A stretch of DNA of 60,000 nt, from the NCBI RefSeq assembly GCF_000003815.2, contig NC_049991.1, forward strand, positions 3,337,667 to 3,397,666, read 5' to 3'. The stretch is from Branchiostoma floridae. Its lineage: Eukaryota; Chordata; Leptocardii; Amphioxiformes; Branchiostomatidae. The position numbers and the translations under genes were made by a program. Under the pieces are notes generated by a model, which saw nothing but the letters and a program-made list of their open reading frames with translations, was not told where the DNA came from and did no database searches. Below, one piece after another: positions 22,905 to 34,741 of the stretch; position 1 is the first letter of the stretch, and every line of letters starts with the position of its first letter.

Positions 22905-23200
22905 GTAAAGTGGCAGTGTATGTCTGTGTGTTTGTGTGTGTTTATGTGTGTTTGTGTGTGTGTATGTGTGCGTGTGTGTGTTTGTATGTGTGTTTGTGTG
23001 CGTGTGTATGTTTCCGAATGTTTGTGGTCAGCATAATTCCAGAACCTGTAAATGGATTGTAATGATAATTGGTATGTGAGTAGAGGTTGGGAAGACGAAG
23101 GTCACGATTTATGTTGCCCCCCCCCCTGGTGTATAAGCTTGGTACTGCAGCATAACTTTTGTTCTTTGTGTCCTTTGTCCTAGACATCCTGTGGTCTTGA
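22905..23200 (+). repeat. (TG)n-linked dispersed repeat, copy 1
   Basis: A TG microsatellite (about 22918-23008) is followed by GTGGTCAGCATAATTCCAGA and then by AAGACGAAGGTCACG and GGTACTGCAGCATAACTT. The same order of blocks recurs after the TG run at 30725. Fragments in either orientation appear at 300-384, 14370-14500, 15085-15180 and 58120-58240. This is a dispersed family whose amplification seems tied to the TG tract. It has no coding capacity. Confidence 0.7.
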
Positions 23201-24603
23201 TTTTATCGTGACAGATAGCTTTTGATGTTATGCAGAAGTGTTGTAGGTTTAACTCTTCTTGTGACTTGTTGTTTTGGGAAATTATAATGTTGTCAGAAGT
23301 ATGGGAGCTCAGTAACCTTCTGCAAAACCCGTGAATTCAATCTGTACTAACAACAGTGATTCTATTTCGCCTCCGTCAAAACGGAGTTGTTGTTCTCATT
23401 GTGATTATTGTTTGTCGTGGTATCTGTTCGTATTCGAGTAGTATCTTTGTACAATAATGGTTATCGCTGTCTATCGTTACAGGCATACGAGTATCCCCTA
23501 TCTTTGTTTCTACCATGTACTTGCAATAGTGTACGGGCATGACCTTGCAAATAAACTTTCGCCAATTCAAATGATGTAGAATGACAGGATATGAGGCAGG
23601 AAAATGGTGTAACTGGAGACTGGCAGGATGGGAAGCTTGAATTGGCCCGGGTCCAAAGTTGGAATTGACGTAAGTTACGTACACCTTAGAGTGACAGGAA
23701 GTGACCAGTAGACACATGTAATGTTAATGAAAAAAGTCGAATAATTAAAAAAAAAAAAAAAACATACGAGAAATTCTATTTACTGCACGGAGGCGTGAGT
23801 TCTTCGAACTCTTATTGATATAAGGATTTGATGGTAAATCTCGGGACAGAGAAGAAAACCGTATTATGAAATATCATTCTATTTCCTATATTCAGGGTCA
23901 CCGGTGAAAAGATAGACCTTGAAAGATCTAGATATTACGTGACCTTGAGTTGACATTGAGATTGGATACAAGGTGAAAAAGTCGTAAAAGCACCGGAGCA
24001 TAGAAATATGGATCCATATGGATATCTGTATCTGTCCGCACAGGCAGTATGCAGTGGCGGACAATCTCAAGTGAAAGGGAACTGCATACACACTGATACC
24101 ACATGAGCCAGTCATTCAAGCCCTTTCACCGAAAAAGCCACAAGGGCGAAACATGCTTGCGTGTGGGCTTGAATAGAGTTTCTAAACGGGAACTATGTGG
24201 TTACTGAATATGTGAGACATAAATGTGTACGGCTGACTTGAGCTTAACGACTACTACATGGTAAGGTAAGCTTTTTGTAAGGCCGTAGGGGCAGTGAGAT
24301 ATTATCAACTGTGTCTAGGGTACGATGTTGGAAGGCAGAGCCCATCCCTCTCCTTCCACTGCCTTTTACTTCCAAAATAGGACTTATTAGGTACCCATTT
24401 CCACACCTGGATGGAGTGAGTAAAGTGAGTGGTCTATTTTAAAGCAGAGACAGCTAGTGTTGTTTACATGACTCGGATACGACTTTGAAATGCCAATGGA
24501 CGTCGGATACTCCATTAAACAGAATTCTTCGTAGTGAAATTGACAGCTGTTTCAAGTATCGCCCATCCACACGTTTTTACAAATAATTAGGTCCAGGTTC
24601 AGG

Positions 24604-25085
24604 TTTGTTTGTTTGTTTTATTGCGATCTCCATTAGTGTACATCATAAAATCATGCCACTACTCTTCCTGGAGTCATAATAATAAGAATAAATGAAATAC
24701 ATGAAATGAAAAAGAAACAACTTAACATCAAAAGCGGATAATTAGCGTAAAGTAATAGCAAAGGTCAGAGGTCAAAATAAAGAAGTGATCATACATAACG
24801 AATAATGAATAGCAGAAGAAGTTAACTTAATTGATTGAAACACAATTCAATCAAAAGTGTACTAATAACACAACATAAATATAGAACTTAGATATACTGA
24901 AATATAAAATCATTACCACCATGTGCTCAGGGGTTGTCTTTTGTCTCGTGTTTTCGCAAGCTCTTTTATCCTAGATTTGAACTCAATGTTGTTGTATGAT
25001 GTCGTTGTGTTTGGCAATGTGTTGTAGGTTATGATGCATCTGTAGCCAAACGTCCTTGTTTTAGCGTTTGTTTTGGGTTCCGTCC
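24604..25085 (-). mobile_element. 5'-truncated non-LTR retrotransposon, copy 2
   Basis: On the minus strand, PKTNAKTRTFGYRCIITYNT, then LPNTTTSYNNIEFKSRIKEL, ending RQPLSTWW and stop, aligns residue for residue with the copy at 11985-12614 (PKTCAATRTFLYRCIKSYNS ... PLQQWW). The 3' UTR also matches (TAATGGAGATCGC and GACTCCAGGAAGA on the minus strand) and ends in an AAACAAAC-type tandem tail at 24604. Only the last ~55 codons remain. Confidence 0.88.
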
Positions 25086-25399
25086 GTGCCTGGACCTGAT
25101 CCTCTGAACCTAAACCATACCTGGACCTGAATTTTCTGTACCGGTACCCACCCCTATTTGTTATCTAGTAAAACTCGTTTCTCAGCGTCCATGTTCGTGA
25201 CCGTACTGGACAGAGATAGCCATCCAGGACTTCACGTTGACGTTGCGTGTGGCAATTTTCGTTTATCGACCGAAGACTCCAACCTCTAAATAAGTACTGC
25301 GAATGTGACAGAAAATCAAATAGCTAGGGAGCCAGGACAGCAGAGATCTCTGCGATTTCACCGCAAGTGTCACAGGGCAGTAGAGTTGATCGATTTGTT

Positions 25400-25890
25400 A
25401 GGCCACAGCAAGTACATTCTGTGGTTGACATCCGCGTGCTCATTAATTTTCGCCTGATTAGAGAACAAAAAATTCTTCTTGGAGATGGTAGAATTGAGGA
25501 AATATCACCAGAATGAGTAAATAAGTTCTGTTGTAGCCGAATGGTTGTACTTGTAGAAGCTTGCGAGGTACCCAGGACTGTAGTTGTAGAGGTGAACTAG
25601 TTGTAGTTGTAGTGGCACCAATATGAAAGCCTTGGGTGTAGTTACCAACTTTGTTAGTGGTAAGTCTTCCACACTAGTGTCCATTTTACTGTATCAGCAC
25701 TAGTATTGAATACAGGAATGAATGCCTTGTTAGTTGTGATATCATGTTAATCTTGTTACAACGTTTATATTGTCTATTTTGAAAATGTAGCCATCTTGTT
25801 TTTTGTGCCCATCTTGTTTTTTTTCGCCCTATCTCACTATTCTTGCAGTCTGAAGAGGATGTTATCCATAGAATTTACTTGCTGTGGCCA
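25400..25890. mobile_element. Non-autonomous TIR element, AGGCCACAGCAAGTA family, copy A
   Basis: The left end AGGCCACAGCAAGTACATTC is mirrored by GAATTTACTTGCTGTGGCC at the right end, with further pairing of a TGGATGACATCC-type block just inside. The interior has GTTGTAGTTGTAG repeats but no ORF. Related elements lie at 31581-32241 (whose interior is the reverse complement of this one) and 39072-39619. Confidence 0.8.
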
Positions 25891-26827
25891 TCGATGGAGA
25901 TAACTAGATTGTGTCACAGAAGATATAGTTTCTTGTTTAGAGAGACAGAGAGGCCGCTTGTGGTGTATGGACAAGAAGTGTCGCGGCAATATACCACAGA
26001 GGCATCGCGTGTTTTTCATTTAATATATAGTTAAAAGCATCTGTTCAACACAGCAATCCTTTTCACACTGGGAGAAGTGTGACCATGGCCCAGTTGATTC
26101 TCAGTCGCCTGTGATGATTTCTTCAGTGTCTAACCAAATGTGGTCGTACAAGTTGCTTGGAGAGACCTACCAGCCCTGTACAACGGATGCATTTGCTTGA
26201 CATCTGGGTTTGGAGGGCTTTGCGTGACATGTAGCCAGTATTAGGGACCGGAAATCTCTCTTAAGGTACGTTCCGTATCTAATGTTTTCTTCGTCTATAC
26301 ATATGTCCGGCTTAGGAACGAACTCTACCCCTCTCCCTTGATGTGAATGTAGTGGGACATAACACGGTAAAATAGCCTGGTAGACTCCATGTTTCATGTG
26401 GTGTTGGATCTGTAATTCTAATGGATGGCTTGGTTATATCATATACCACAGCAGTGGTTTTACGTACGCTTCAAAGTAGTACTTTAGGAGACCAGGATTA
26501 TCAAAAAAATATAGACAGAGAAGCATAAAAGTCTGGAGAAATCCCGTCGGAAATAACGTACGTGTTTCAAAGCTACGGATGTGTTGCATGCTTCGCTTGC
26601 TCATGACTTTATCCCCCTGTAAGATTTGATTATGTGGATGACGTCATTGAAGCACCACCAAAACTAATACGAGCGCACACGAGAAAGAAAATTGAGCCTT
26701 TGTTGTGAATTCCAAGTTAGTAGGAAGTTAGTAGGGAGTTTGGACAAAGCACTGAACACACAAAGCATTGGTTCAGCAAACAATAAATTCTGTATATTTT
26801 TGTTCTTCTTGTGGACTTCGCTCAAGG

Positions 26828-28495
26828 CTCAAAACATATCTTCAGCTTAGTTGTACTAATACAAATGGCAAAAATAAAGTTACGATAGAAAAAGAGGCAT
26901 CTTATGACATAGCTGTCGGTTTGTGACATTTCTGTTGCAATTTGCGGCATATATTTGATACTCTGCAGCTGCTTTGTACGATTTATTATCATAGTATAGT
27001 CACAAAATATATTTTCAGCTTAGTTGTACTAATATAAATGGCAAAAATGATTTCACGATAGGAGAAGAGCCATCTTTAAATACGACATAGCTGTCGGTTT
27101 GCGGTATTTTTGTTGCAATTTACGGCATATATTTGATACTTTGTAGCTGCTTTGTACGATTTATTATTATAGTATAGTCACAAAATATATTTTCAGCTTA
27201 GTTGTACTAATATAAATGGCAAAAGCCTGCGGCTATTGACATGATCGTCCTGTCAACAGTAGAAAACTATGCACTGTTGACAGGATCGTCCTGTCAACAA
27301 TAGACAACTTTGCACTGTTGACAGGATCGTCCTGTCAACAATAGACAACTTTGCACTGTTGACAGGATCGTCCTGTCAACAGTGCAAATGTCTCTACTGT
27401 TGACAGGATCATTCACATGTCAATGGCAAGTTCCCTACGCGACAGAAAAAATATGACCATATGTTGAAAAACAGACGAAAAAGCTTTGTTTATTGTAAAT
27501 TGTTGACATTTTAGAGTCTAAAACTCGTTAAAGTTGGCAAGTAATTACATGGATCTGATGAAGTAACAATCTTTCAGGACATGTTTTAAGTGTACAGAGA
27601 CAAAGTTTACATAGTCTTAATGTCACCTGTATACTCCTGTCTGTTTAAGAAGCCTGCAGTAAGATTGAACTTCACAAGAAAGTAATGCCAGGTCTGAGTT
27701 TTCACCAGCAACTTACCTTTTTTATTGTTGATTTAACAGAGAAGGGAAACATCCATTATAACAACATAACAGTGCATGGGTTCTTTTCCTACTGTGTTAG
27801 ACAGTTACTGTAACATTTTTACAAGATAGCAAACTATGTCTCTATCAAATTGACAAATATATGATTGTTATTTGTTGTAATAACTCTACTGTACAACTGA
27901 GGAATAGGCCGGGATTTGAACACCAAACCATCCAATTCAGGATTGCCAAAAGATTAGACTAATGGCTAAATCGTTCCCTCACCTAGAGTTCACAGGTGTG
28001 ACTACCTGCCACAGGTACATGTAAGTGTGGAGTCAGTACAAACATAATATCTACATGTATGTATGCATCAGTACAATCATAATATCTATCAATGTATTTC
28101 TGGTCATACTCTGTAACATCTCGTAGTTACAGGACATCAAAATCATCTTTTTGATAGATCCTATAGTATAGCAAGATAGAAAATGTAATATTCATGGTCC
28201 TGTCAACAGTGCCAATTATTCTACTGTTGACAGGATCGTCCTGTCAACAGTGCAAATTTTTCTACTGTTGACAGGATCGTCCTGTCAACAGTGCAAAGTT
28301 TTCTACTGTTGACAGGACGATCCTGTCAATAGCCACAACCATGGCAAAAATAATTTCACGATAGGAGAAGAGCCATCTTTAAATACGACATAGCTGTCGG
28401 TTTGCGGTATTTTTGTTGCAATTTACGGCATATATTTGATACTTTGTAGCTTCTCTGTACGATTTATTATTATAAAATACTAGTCACATATTTAT
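26828..28495. repeat. Three tandem ~178-bp repeats, the third split by a transposon
   Basis: Units begin at 26828, 27001 and 27179 and share TTTTCAGCTTAGTTGTACTA, then GACATAGCTGTCGGTTTG, TTTGTTGCAATTTACGGCAT, and GTACGATTTATTAT. The third unit is interrupted after ATGGCAAAA at 27224 and resumes at 28341, where a second ATGGCAAAA begins, running to about 28495. Units two and three are closer to each other than to unit one. Confidence 0.93.
27225..28340. mobile_element. 1116-bp TIR transposon with 9-bp target duplication and subterminal palindromes
   Basis: The element is bounded by direct copies of ATGGCAAAA (27216-27224 and 28341-28349). The inverted ends read GCCTGCGGCTATTGACATGA (left) and, reverse-complemented, GGTTGTGGCTATTGACAGGA (right), then match through ATCGTCCTGTCAACAGTAGAAAAC. 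Both subterminal zones are tandem copies of the perfect palindrome TTGACAGGATCGTCCTGTCA spaced by GTGCAAAKTTTTCTAC-type linkers (27231-27425 and 28196-28331). There is no ORF of useful size, so it is non-autonomous. A 9-bp duplication suits Mutator-like (or Merlin-like) transposases; the family call is inference. Confidence 0.88.
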
Positions 28496-28791
28496 TTTGA
28501 AATCTGAAAATTAATGAGTGTGTTGATGGCATGCATATACTAGTTATCAAGACAGCGTGGCCTAAAGGTACAATGTTGCATTACTCTACGCACAAGGCTT
28601 TGTGTAAAACTATACCTGCATGAAAGAGATAGGAATAATTATAAGCCATGGCGTGTGAGGTGATTCGTCATAAAAAGGTTTTGAGGTGTTTGTTCTAGCG
28701 CTAACGCTACAAAAGCTTTAATTTTCTCAATATTGACATACAGACAAAGACAGATGCAGACAGTTGATGGTATTCTGCAAAGAACGTCGAG

Positions 28792-28983
28792 TACTGTAAA
28801 AGAGGAAATGTTCGCGGTGGTTTTATGTTCGTTTAAATTTGCGAAGACTACCGCGAAATTTTTGTTCTGCATTGTTCCCGCCTACGTATTCCTTTGTTGC
28901 AACCGCAACTTAACCAAGGCAAACACTCCTTTTTCTCCCTAGCACGAAATTAAACCCCCGTAAATATTTCCAATTTTACAGTA
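28792..28983. mobile_element. MITE of the TACTGTAAA / TTCGCGGT family, diverged copy
   Basis: Left TACTGTAAAAGAGGAAATGT is mirrored by TTTCCAATTTTACAGTA on the right. The interior has TTCGCGGTGGTTTTATGTTC and CTACCGCGAA, as in the element at 2513-2723. Confidence 0.75.
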
Positions 28984-30724
28984 ACAAAATGACGAAATAC
29001 GGGTTTGGTGTTTTTTTGCAAGTGTTAGACACTGATATGGCAGAAATATAAGTCATTTTTACTACATATCTGATCTGCATACGAGTTTGAATGAAAAAAA
29101 TGCTGTTCATTTAGAAGCTATCGAAAACATAATTTTGTCGGCGAAGGTAAAAAAAAAGATTTTATATAATGTATCATATATCATATACACTCTAGGAAAC
29201 ACGCTATTACTTCAGAATTAAAAGCATTTTTCAACCTCCAGGGTGTGAAATTATCCTGAAGGTAACGTATAAGACAGTGAGTGATAGAACACCGGAATGA
29301 AAACAGATCACAGCTAGATAGATCTAAAATGTCATTTCCCGAACCAATTATCTTTATCAACAAACACGAGTCGTAGTTAAACAGTGGCCGGGGAATAGCC
29401 ACACAGTGTTGAATGTCACTTTAAGGTTAAATCAACTTGTATCTTATGGTCGCATCACACAGTATTTATGGGCGACCCTCGTGGAAAAGTAGGTCGGGCA
29501 CAAAATAGTACGTCGCAGTTCTTCAAAAGCAATTAGAATTTTTTCTGTGTGCGTAAGCGAGTCAGAAACTGTGGTGGATAGTAGAGGAATACGTAAGTTT
29601 TGAGGCTATATGGCGTGGGTTACGATGTGTGTTTGGCTGGGTAGAATTTTGCACGAATCCTGTTCCCGCTATTTCCGTGTGTCGACTGCAGTATGGTGAC
29701 CTCCGCTGGGGGTCAAATCAAAGTGTTTTTAATAAGAAAATAAGACAAACTTACTAATTTTCACATATTTGGCAGATTGTACCCTGAAATCCACTCTTCA
29801 GGAAACTTTTGAAATGTAAAAGCTGCAGGTTAGGAATTGAAGTATGGTTGCACATGAAAACGTTAACTTCACCTTACACGTGTAATATGTACTTAAAGTA
29901 ATGACAACACTAGGTGGCCATACTTTGCCTGGTAATATGAGACATTGTATGGTAAATTACTTTTCCAGAGAACTAACAACAATTAGTAACAGACCAGAAC
30001 GAAAATACATCATTTCTTGACGCAGTTGAGTACAGTTGAAATGCGTTTATAATCCAGCTTGCCTTTATCAACAAATTCAGACTGTACTCAAATTATGGCT
30101 TGGGAATAATAAGACTGAGTGCGGCCTAGAATTAGCGATTTTCAAATCATAGAATGACGGATACATAATAACTAACGAACTGCTAAGACCTGGGGCTATT
30201 GCAAAGCATTAGTATACTTTTCTTCACAGCAGTTCCATGATAATTGTGTCGACTACAAGTGTGAAGGTAAATGACATACACTGATGGATTTCTGAACTTT
30301 ATTTTGCTACATTTTCTTGTGATGAAAGAATTACGTGCAACAACTTTAAGAGTGCGAACATGTGTTACTTTTCATGGTAGAAATACATAAATTTAAAGGT
30401 TTTTATGTGAGATTTTGGCCACCAAAATGAAAATGTTCCCGAAAGCAAAACCATCATGTGAATGGCATTGAAAACACTTTTCAGTCGGAAAACGAGTTCT
30501 TGATATATCAGTCGTTGGTTCATAACTGTTACTCGAAGGCAAGACTATTTCTTGTTCGTCTCTGAGTGGTAATAGATGCTTATTGGACGCTACGTCTACT
30601 GGTTTACTAGTCATTTTGTACATCAAGCAAAGTCTGAACATTTTTCTTGTGTCTTCGAGTGTGTTCCATCACGGAACTGTTTCCATTTCGGTGCCACACA
30701 AAAATTGAAATATTCTTATGGTCA

Positions 30725-30776
<52 letters not shown>

Positions 30777-31190
30777 TGTGATTGCGAATTTTATAATCAG
30801 CATAACTAAAGAACGTCTTGATGTACTAAGATATTTGGTAACGCTAGTTCACCTTTATCCATTGGTTAACCTATATCCGTTGCTTTTAAGATTAGGGTAT
30901 TTGGGGATATCACGCCGAAGGACGTTAGTTTCAAAGTGCAATATTTTCAGGGTATTACAGTTTAAAACTACCAACTGTCGACTTGATGGACGTAAATACC
31001 CTGTTTTTAAAAAACAACGGATATAGGTTACCCAACGGATAAAGGTGAACTAGCGTACGTTATATGTGGGCACGTGTTTGGAAGATGAAGGTCAAGGTTG
31101 ATTTTTGGGGCCCCTAGTGCGCGACCTTAATACTGCAGCAGAACTTCCAATTTTTGTATATTTTGACCTGGCCATGCTATGGTCTTGATG
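30725..31190 (+). repeat. (TG)n-linked dispersed repeat, copy 2 (with inserted MITE)
   Basis: A pure TG tract (about 30725-30776) is followed by ATAATCAGCATAACTAAAGA and, beyond a MITE at 30841-31056, by GAAGATGAAGGTCAAGG and TTAATACTGCAGCAGAACTT. Block order is the same as at 22905-23200, so the MITE interrupts this copy. Confidence 0.7.
30841..31056. mobile_element. 216-bp MITE with ACGCTAGTTCACCTTTATCC ends
   Basis: The left end ACGCTAGTTCACCTTTATCC pairs with GGATAAAGGTGAACTAGCGT on the right (20 of 20 bases). Pairing continues inward through GGTTAACCTATATCCGTTG against CAACGGATATAGGTTACC. A diverged half-copy (GGTTACCCTGAGGATAAAGG, then TGAACCAGCG) is at about 13298-13327. No ORF. Confidence 0.88.
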
Positions 31191-31580
31191 TTTTGGTGGC
31201 CGATCTAGATAGCTTGTTAGTACAGAATCTGCCAACTTGATTCTGTACTTTCCAGTTTATCCTTGGCATACTTAGTCTAGTACCTGCAAATACAGAGTAA
31301 AAATGAAATATAAAGTTTCGAGATACATTAACACAAAACTTTCTGGATGAGACCACGACTAAATATATTCTCCGTCTAAGAGGAATGCATATTAAAAAGA
31401 AATCCCTGCCTTTGCTAAAAGGCATGGCTGCATCCTTTAATATTGCTCATAAATCAAACCTGTGTGCGTTACATTAATAGAACATACTCAGAGAGTTGTA
31501 TCAAACACACCGATGGTTTTCTAAGAAAAAAGTCGTGAACGCTTCAGTGCCTCATTTATCAACACTGTGTTCACTCCATT

Positions 31581-32241
31581 AGGCCACAGCAGGTAAATTT
31601 TGTGGATGTCATCCTCTTCAGTCTGCAAAAATAGTGAGATAGAGCGAAAAAAACAAGTTAAAAAAAACACAAAACAAGATGGCTACACTTTCAAAATAGA
31701 CACCAGAAACGTTGTAAGGCCACAGCCAGTACATTTTATGGATGACATCCTAGGATCCCACACAGAGTGCAAAAAACAATGAGATAGCGCGAGAGGGTTA
31801 AAAAACGAGATGGCTAGATTTTCAAAATAGACATAATAAACGTTGTAACAAGAACTTAAGTGGCAAAAAAAATTGGTAGCACAGCCAGCAAGGCATTCAT
31901 TCCTGTATACTAAACATGTACTAGTGTAGTAGAAGTGAAACGAATGTGGCAGACCGGTACAGAATGACTAGCAAAGTTGGTAACAACACTGACATGGCTT
32001 CCATATTGCTGCCACTTTTACAACTATCGAACTAGTTTTACCTCTCCAACTACAGTCCTGGGTACCTCACAAGTGTCACTTCTACAAGTACAATCATTAG
32101 GCTACAACACAACATGCTTATTTCACTAATTTTTCAGCATGCATGTTGACCATCTCCAAAAAATGGGGAAAATTCTTCTGAAATCAGGCGAACATGAACG
32201 AGCGCTTTGATGTCATCCATGAGATTCACTTGCTGTGGCCT
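31581..32241. mobile_element. Non-autonomous TIR element, AGGCCACAGC family, copy B
   Basis: The left end AGGCCACAGCAGGTAAATTT and right end GATTCACTTGCTGTGGCCT are inverted. A second left-type end, AGGCCACAGCCAGTACATTT, lies 136 bp inside at 31717, so the left arm is duplicated. The interior (CTACAGTCCTGGGTACCTC, CTTCTACAAGTACAATCA) is the reverse complement of copy A. Confidence 0.8.
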
Positions 32242-32401
32242 GATCGGTGTAATAGACTTCTTGCTCCTCCAGAGAGGCTTGCCATGCGTAAAAGGAACCT
32301 GGAATCCTCCCGTAGGTCTTTCAGGTTTGCTATGTTCACGTCGGGGCGAAATTTAATTTAGTTGTATATACGTATACGTTTCAGGATCAGAAGTAGCAGC
32401 C

Positions 32402-32493
32402 ATGGGGGCTTTGGTGAGTAAGATTGGATTTTCGTGTAGGAAGAAGAAACTGCTCGGGAGAGACCCGAAACGAACCATCGTCAGACTTGTTAG
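32402..32493 (+). CDS. Neuronal-calcium-sensor-like EF-hand protein, first coding exon
   Basis: The ATG sits in a strong Kozak context (GCAGCCATGG) and opens MGALVSKIGFSCRKKKLLGR, then DPKRTIVRLV. The MGxxxSK start is the N-myristoylation pattern of recoverin, hippocalcin and other NCS proteins, and the following basic run would favour membrane binding. The exon ends in phase 2 at a perfect TTAG|GTGAGT donor. A possible acceptor (ATACGTTTCAG) at 32374-32384 suggests the 5' UTR may be spliced. The segment that should follow (helix before EF-hand 1) is probably in the gap at 34776-35657. I link this exon to the EF-hand exons by position, strand and myristoylation logic; no sequence directly proves the join. 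Confidence 0.6.
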
Positions 32494-32499
32494 GTGAGT

Positions 32500-32825
32500 C
32501 CTTTCTCTCTGTCTCTCTCTGTCTCCCTGTGTCTTTCTGTCGCTGTCTTTGCCTCTCTCTCTCTCTCTCTCTTTCTCTCTCTGTCTCCTTCTATCTCTCT
32601 CTCTCTGACTCTCTGTCTCTGCCTGTCTCTCTCTCTCTCTGTTTCTGTCTCTCTCTCTGTCTCTCTCTGTTTCTGTCTCTCTCCGTCTCTCTCCTCTTTT
32701 TCTCTTTCCCTCTTAAACCTTAGTGTAAACTTTTAACAGTTGGGGCACCACAGAAAATCAGTCTCTCTCTCTCTTATTCTCTCTCTTTCCCCTCTCTTTC
32801 TCTCTCTCCCTGCATCCTTCTCAAA
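32500..32825. repeat. CT-rich microsatellite in intron
   Basis: A (CT)n / CTGTCT repeat tract immediately after the donor of the myristoylation exon. Serine/leucine-rich open frames through it are repeat artefacts. Confidence 0.9.
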
Positions 32826-33728
32826 CCGTAGTGTAACAGTTTGGGCACTACAGAAAACCAGTTTTCTCCACCCTTCTCGGTTTTATGTTTCAATGTTTCA
32901 CCTAGTGCCATACCTGTCCATTTTCTGATATTATCCTCTAACCCTTTCTGTTGTTTACATCTGTCTTCCGTCCTCCCTGGAGAGTCCCCTGCATCATAGT
33001 TTTAGCTAGTGACAAGTGGCTAATACAAGTCAGTTTTCTTTTCTTGGCTGTGGTTAGAAGGTCTTCGTACGTACATACAGACCAATGTTATGCATGGCTC
33101 TATTCCGTACTTGGGTATTTGAGATGGAAGCATTTATTTGTTCTGGAAGCATTTCTTCAATCTCTGTGGTCTCTTTTGTTATCAATTATGTATCAATATC
33201 AAATTAGTTATTAGATCAACTGTAATCATAATACTTGATCGTATTGAGATTTAACATATACAAGCATTTTTTCCATGAAGCTCTTTGGAGAACAGAATCT
33301 GGCCATTGCCCGGCTTAGGCCCCACTCACTAATGCGCGAGGGCGAATAAAAATTAAAATCCAGCAAAAATTGCAGCTAAACTACAGGACTGAATATGAAG
33401 AATTAAGGCTATTCTTCCCCAGGCTTGGTTTTCCATATGTTCACCTCTAGTAAGCTACAATCGTTGCCATTTCAACAATGTTTTTATTGCCATTCTTGTT
33501 TAAAGACGGGAAACAAGGACTCTGTGGCCCCATGCTCTGTCCCATTTTGCCACGAAGCCTGGTAGAGGCTACTGGAGAGTAGATACTCTAGCAAGCACAA
33601 CATTCTGATGGGCCAGGGATGCTATTGGGTCACATGTAGCCACATCTGCTTTGGTGTGTGTGTGCTTTTAAGAACAGGCGAAAATCAATGCGCGCGCGGA
33701 TGTTATACATAGAAATAAATCGACTTAA

Positions 33729-34243
33729 AGGGGCATTCCACTCCACACGGGAGTGTTATTTTCCGATAGATATTAATTTTAGGAAGTGATAACTACATAC
33801 TACTTCACATTATACGATAAAGTACCCAGTTGCTCCACATGTCTCAAAAGCATTCAGTCTTCTACCAAACTCCCCAAGTACCCTCTAATTGAATTAATCC
33901 TATGGCTGAATACAATGCAAAACTTTTAGGTAAGGTTACAAAACTAATTTCAGGTTCGCTTAGAAATCTCGTCTTGTTCTTGTATTCTTTGCTATCTTAT
34001 GAGCAATTTGCCTTCTCGGTGTGCTTAGCGTACCTCATTTATTCCGAAAATATGTACGATAAACACAGTGTCTATGCGTATAGGGGATGCATGGGTAGGG
34101 TCTGCATGGGTTTAGTGAGTGTCCTTATTGTACACATCACGTAATTCATCCCAAGGTAAATTCCACAGAATTCGGCTGATTATGTATTCATTGCCACATT
34201 ATCTATTGGAAAACAAGACTCCCTTCTGGAGTGGAATGCCCCT
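33729..34243. mobile_element. 515-bp TTAA-flanked TIR element (AGGGGCATTCCACTCC ends)
   Basis: TTAA at 33725-33728 and 34244-34247. The left end AGGGGCATTCCACTCC is the exact inverse of GGAGTGGAATGCCCCT at the right end. The interior contains only an 80-residue shadow frame. TTAA duplication suggests piggyBac-/Kolobok-type mobilisation. Confidence 0.88.
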
Positions 34244-34247
34244 TTAA

Positions 34248-34741
34248 GGTGGTATCTCGCTGAAGTTTGGGTACCTCGGTGCAGCACTGTAGGGTTCGTA
34301 GATGACTTAACGAATTTCAAAGCTAAAGAACAAATTTTCTTTTATTCTTTTATTGACATCTTTGTTTTATTATTTTGCTGTCCTCTACATCATACTTTTA
34401 TGTACTACGCCTTATCTACATTATAAAAACATCAGCGAAAATAACAAAACAGTGCCGCACTGAACGAACCCTTGCCTCTACCAGGCTTAGTAGATCGGTG
34501 GTCCATAATTGTAGAAATTGGACAAATAGAGTCATAGTACACTAGGAGAGTCAGCTGGCCAGAACAATTATTTCCTCACTACGATCGCAAGCTGTTCCCT
34601 AGCCGGTTGTGGGTGTCTGGCCGCCGGCTTCCCTATATTTGTTCCATTTCCATGGTTTTCTCAGCGACAAATAGAGTCTGGTTGAGACTAAATGAACCCC
34701 GTAGTGACGCACCGGTGCCCCAAGTGCAGTGAGATACTACA
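34248..34741. mobile_element. TIR element of the GGTATCTCACTGCAC family, copy 2
   Basis: It begins directly after the TTAA at 34244-34247 that also closes the previous element: GGTGGTATCTCGCTGAAGTT. The right end, near 34735, is TGCAGTGAGATACTACA, with CCCCGTAGTGACGCACCGG inside it, matching copy 1 at 22140-22385. The right-hand target reads TTTA rather than TTAA, so that end has decayed. Confidence 0.78.

Noticed and set aside
27897-27982. tRNA-like stretch on the minus strand (GTGTTCAAATCCCGGCC with a partial acceptor stem)
   Set aside because: The T-arm/B-box and a GAGGGA/TTCCTC acceptor can be drawn, but the D-arm is too long and the anticodon stem has a mismatch. At most it is a degenerate tRNA-derived piece inside the transposon.
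27231-28331. Regular short repeats with dyad symmetry, superficially CRISPR-like
   Set aside because: Spacers are nearly identical to each other, repeats are perfect palindromes, the arrays are mirror images at the two ends of a TIR element with target duplications, and there is no cas gene.
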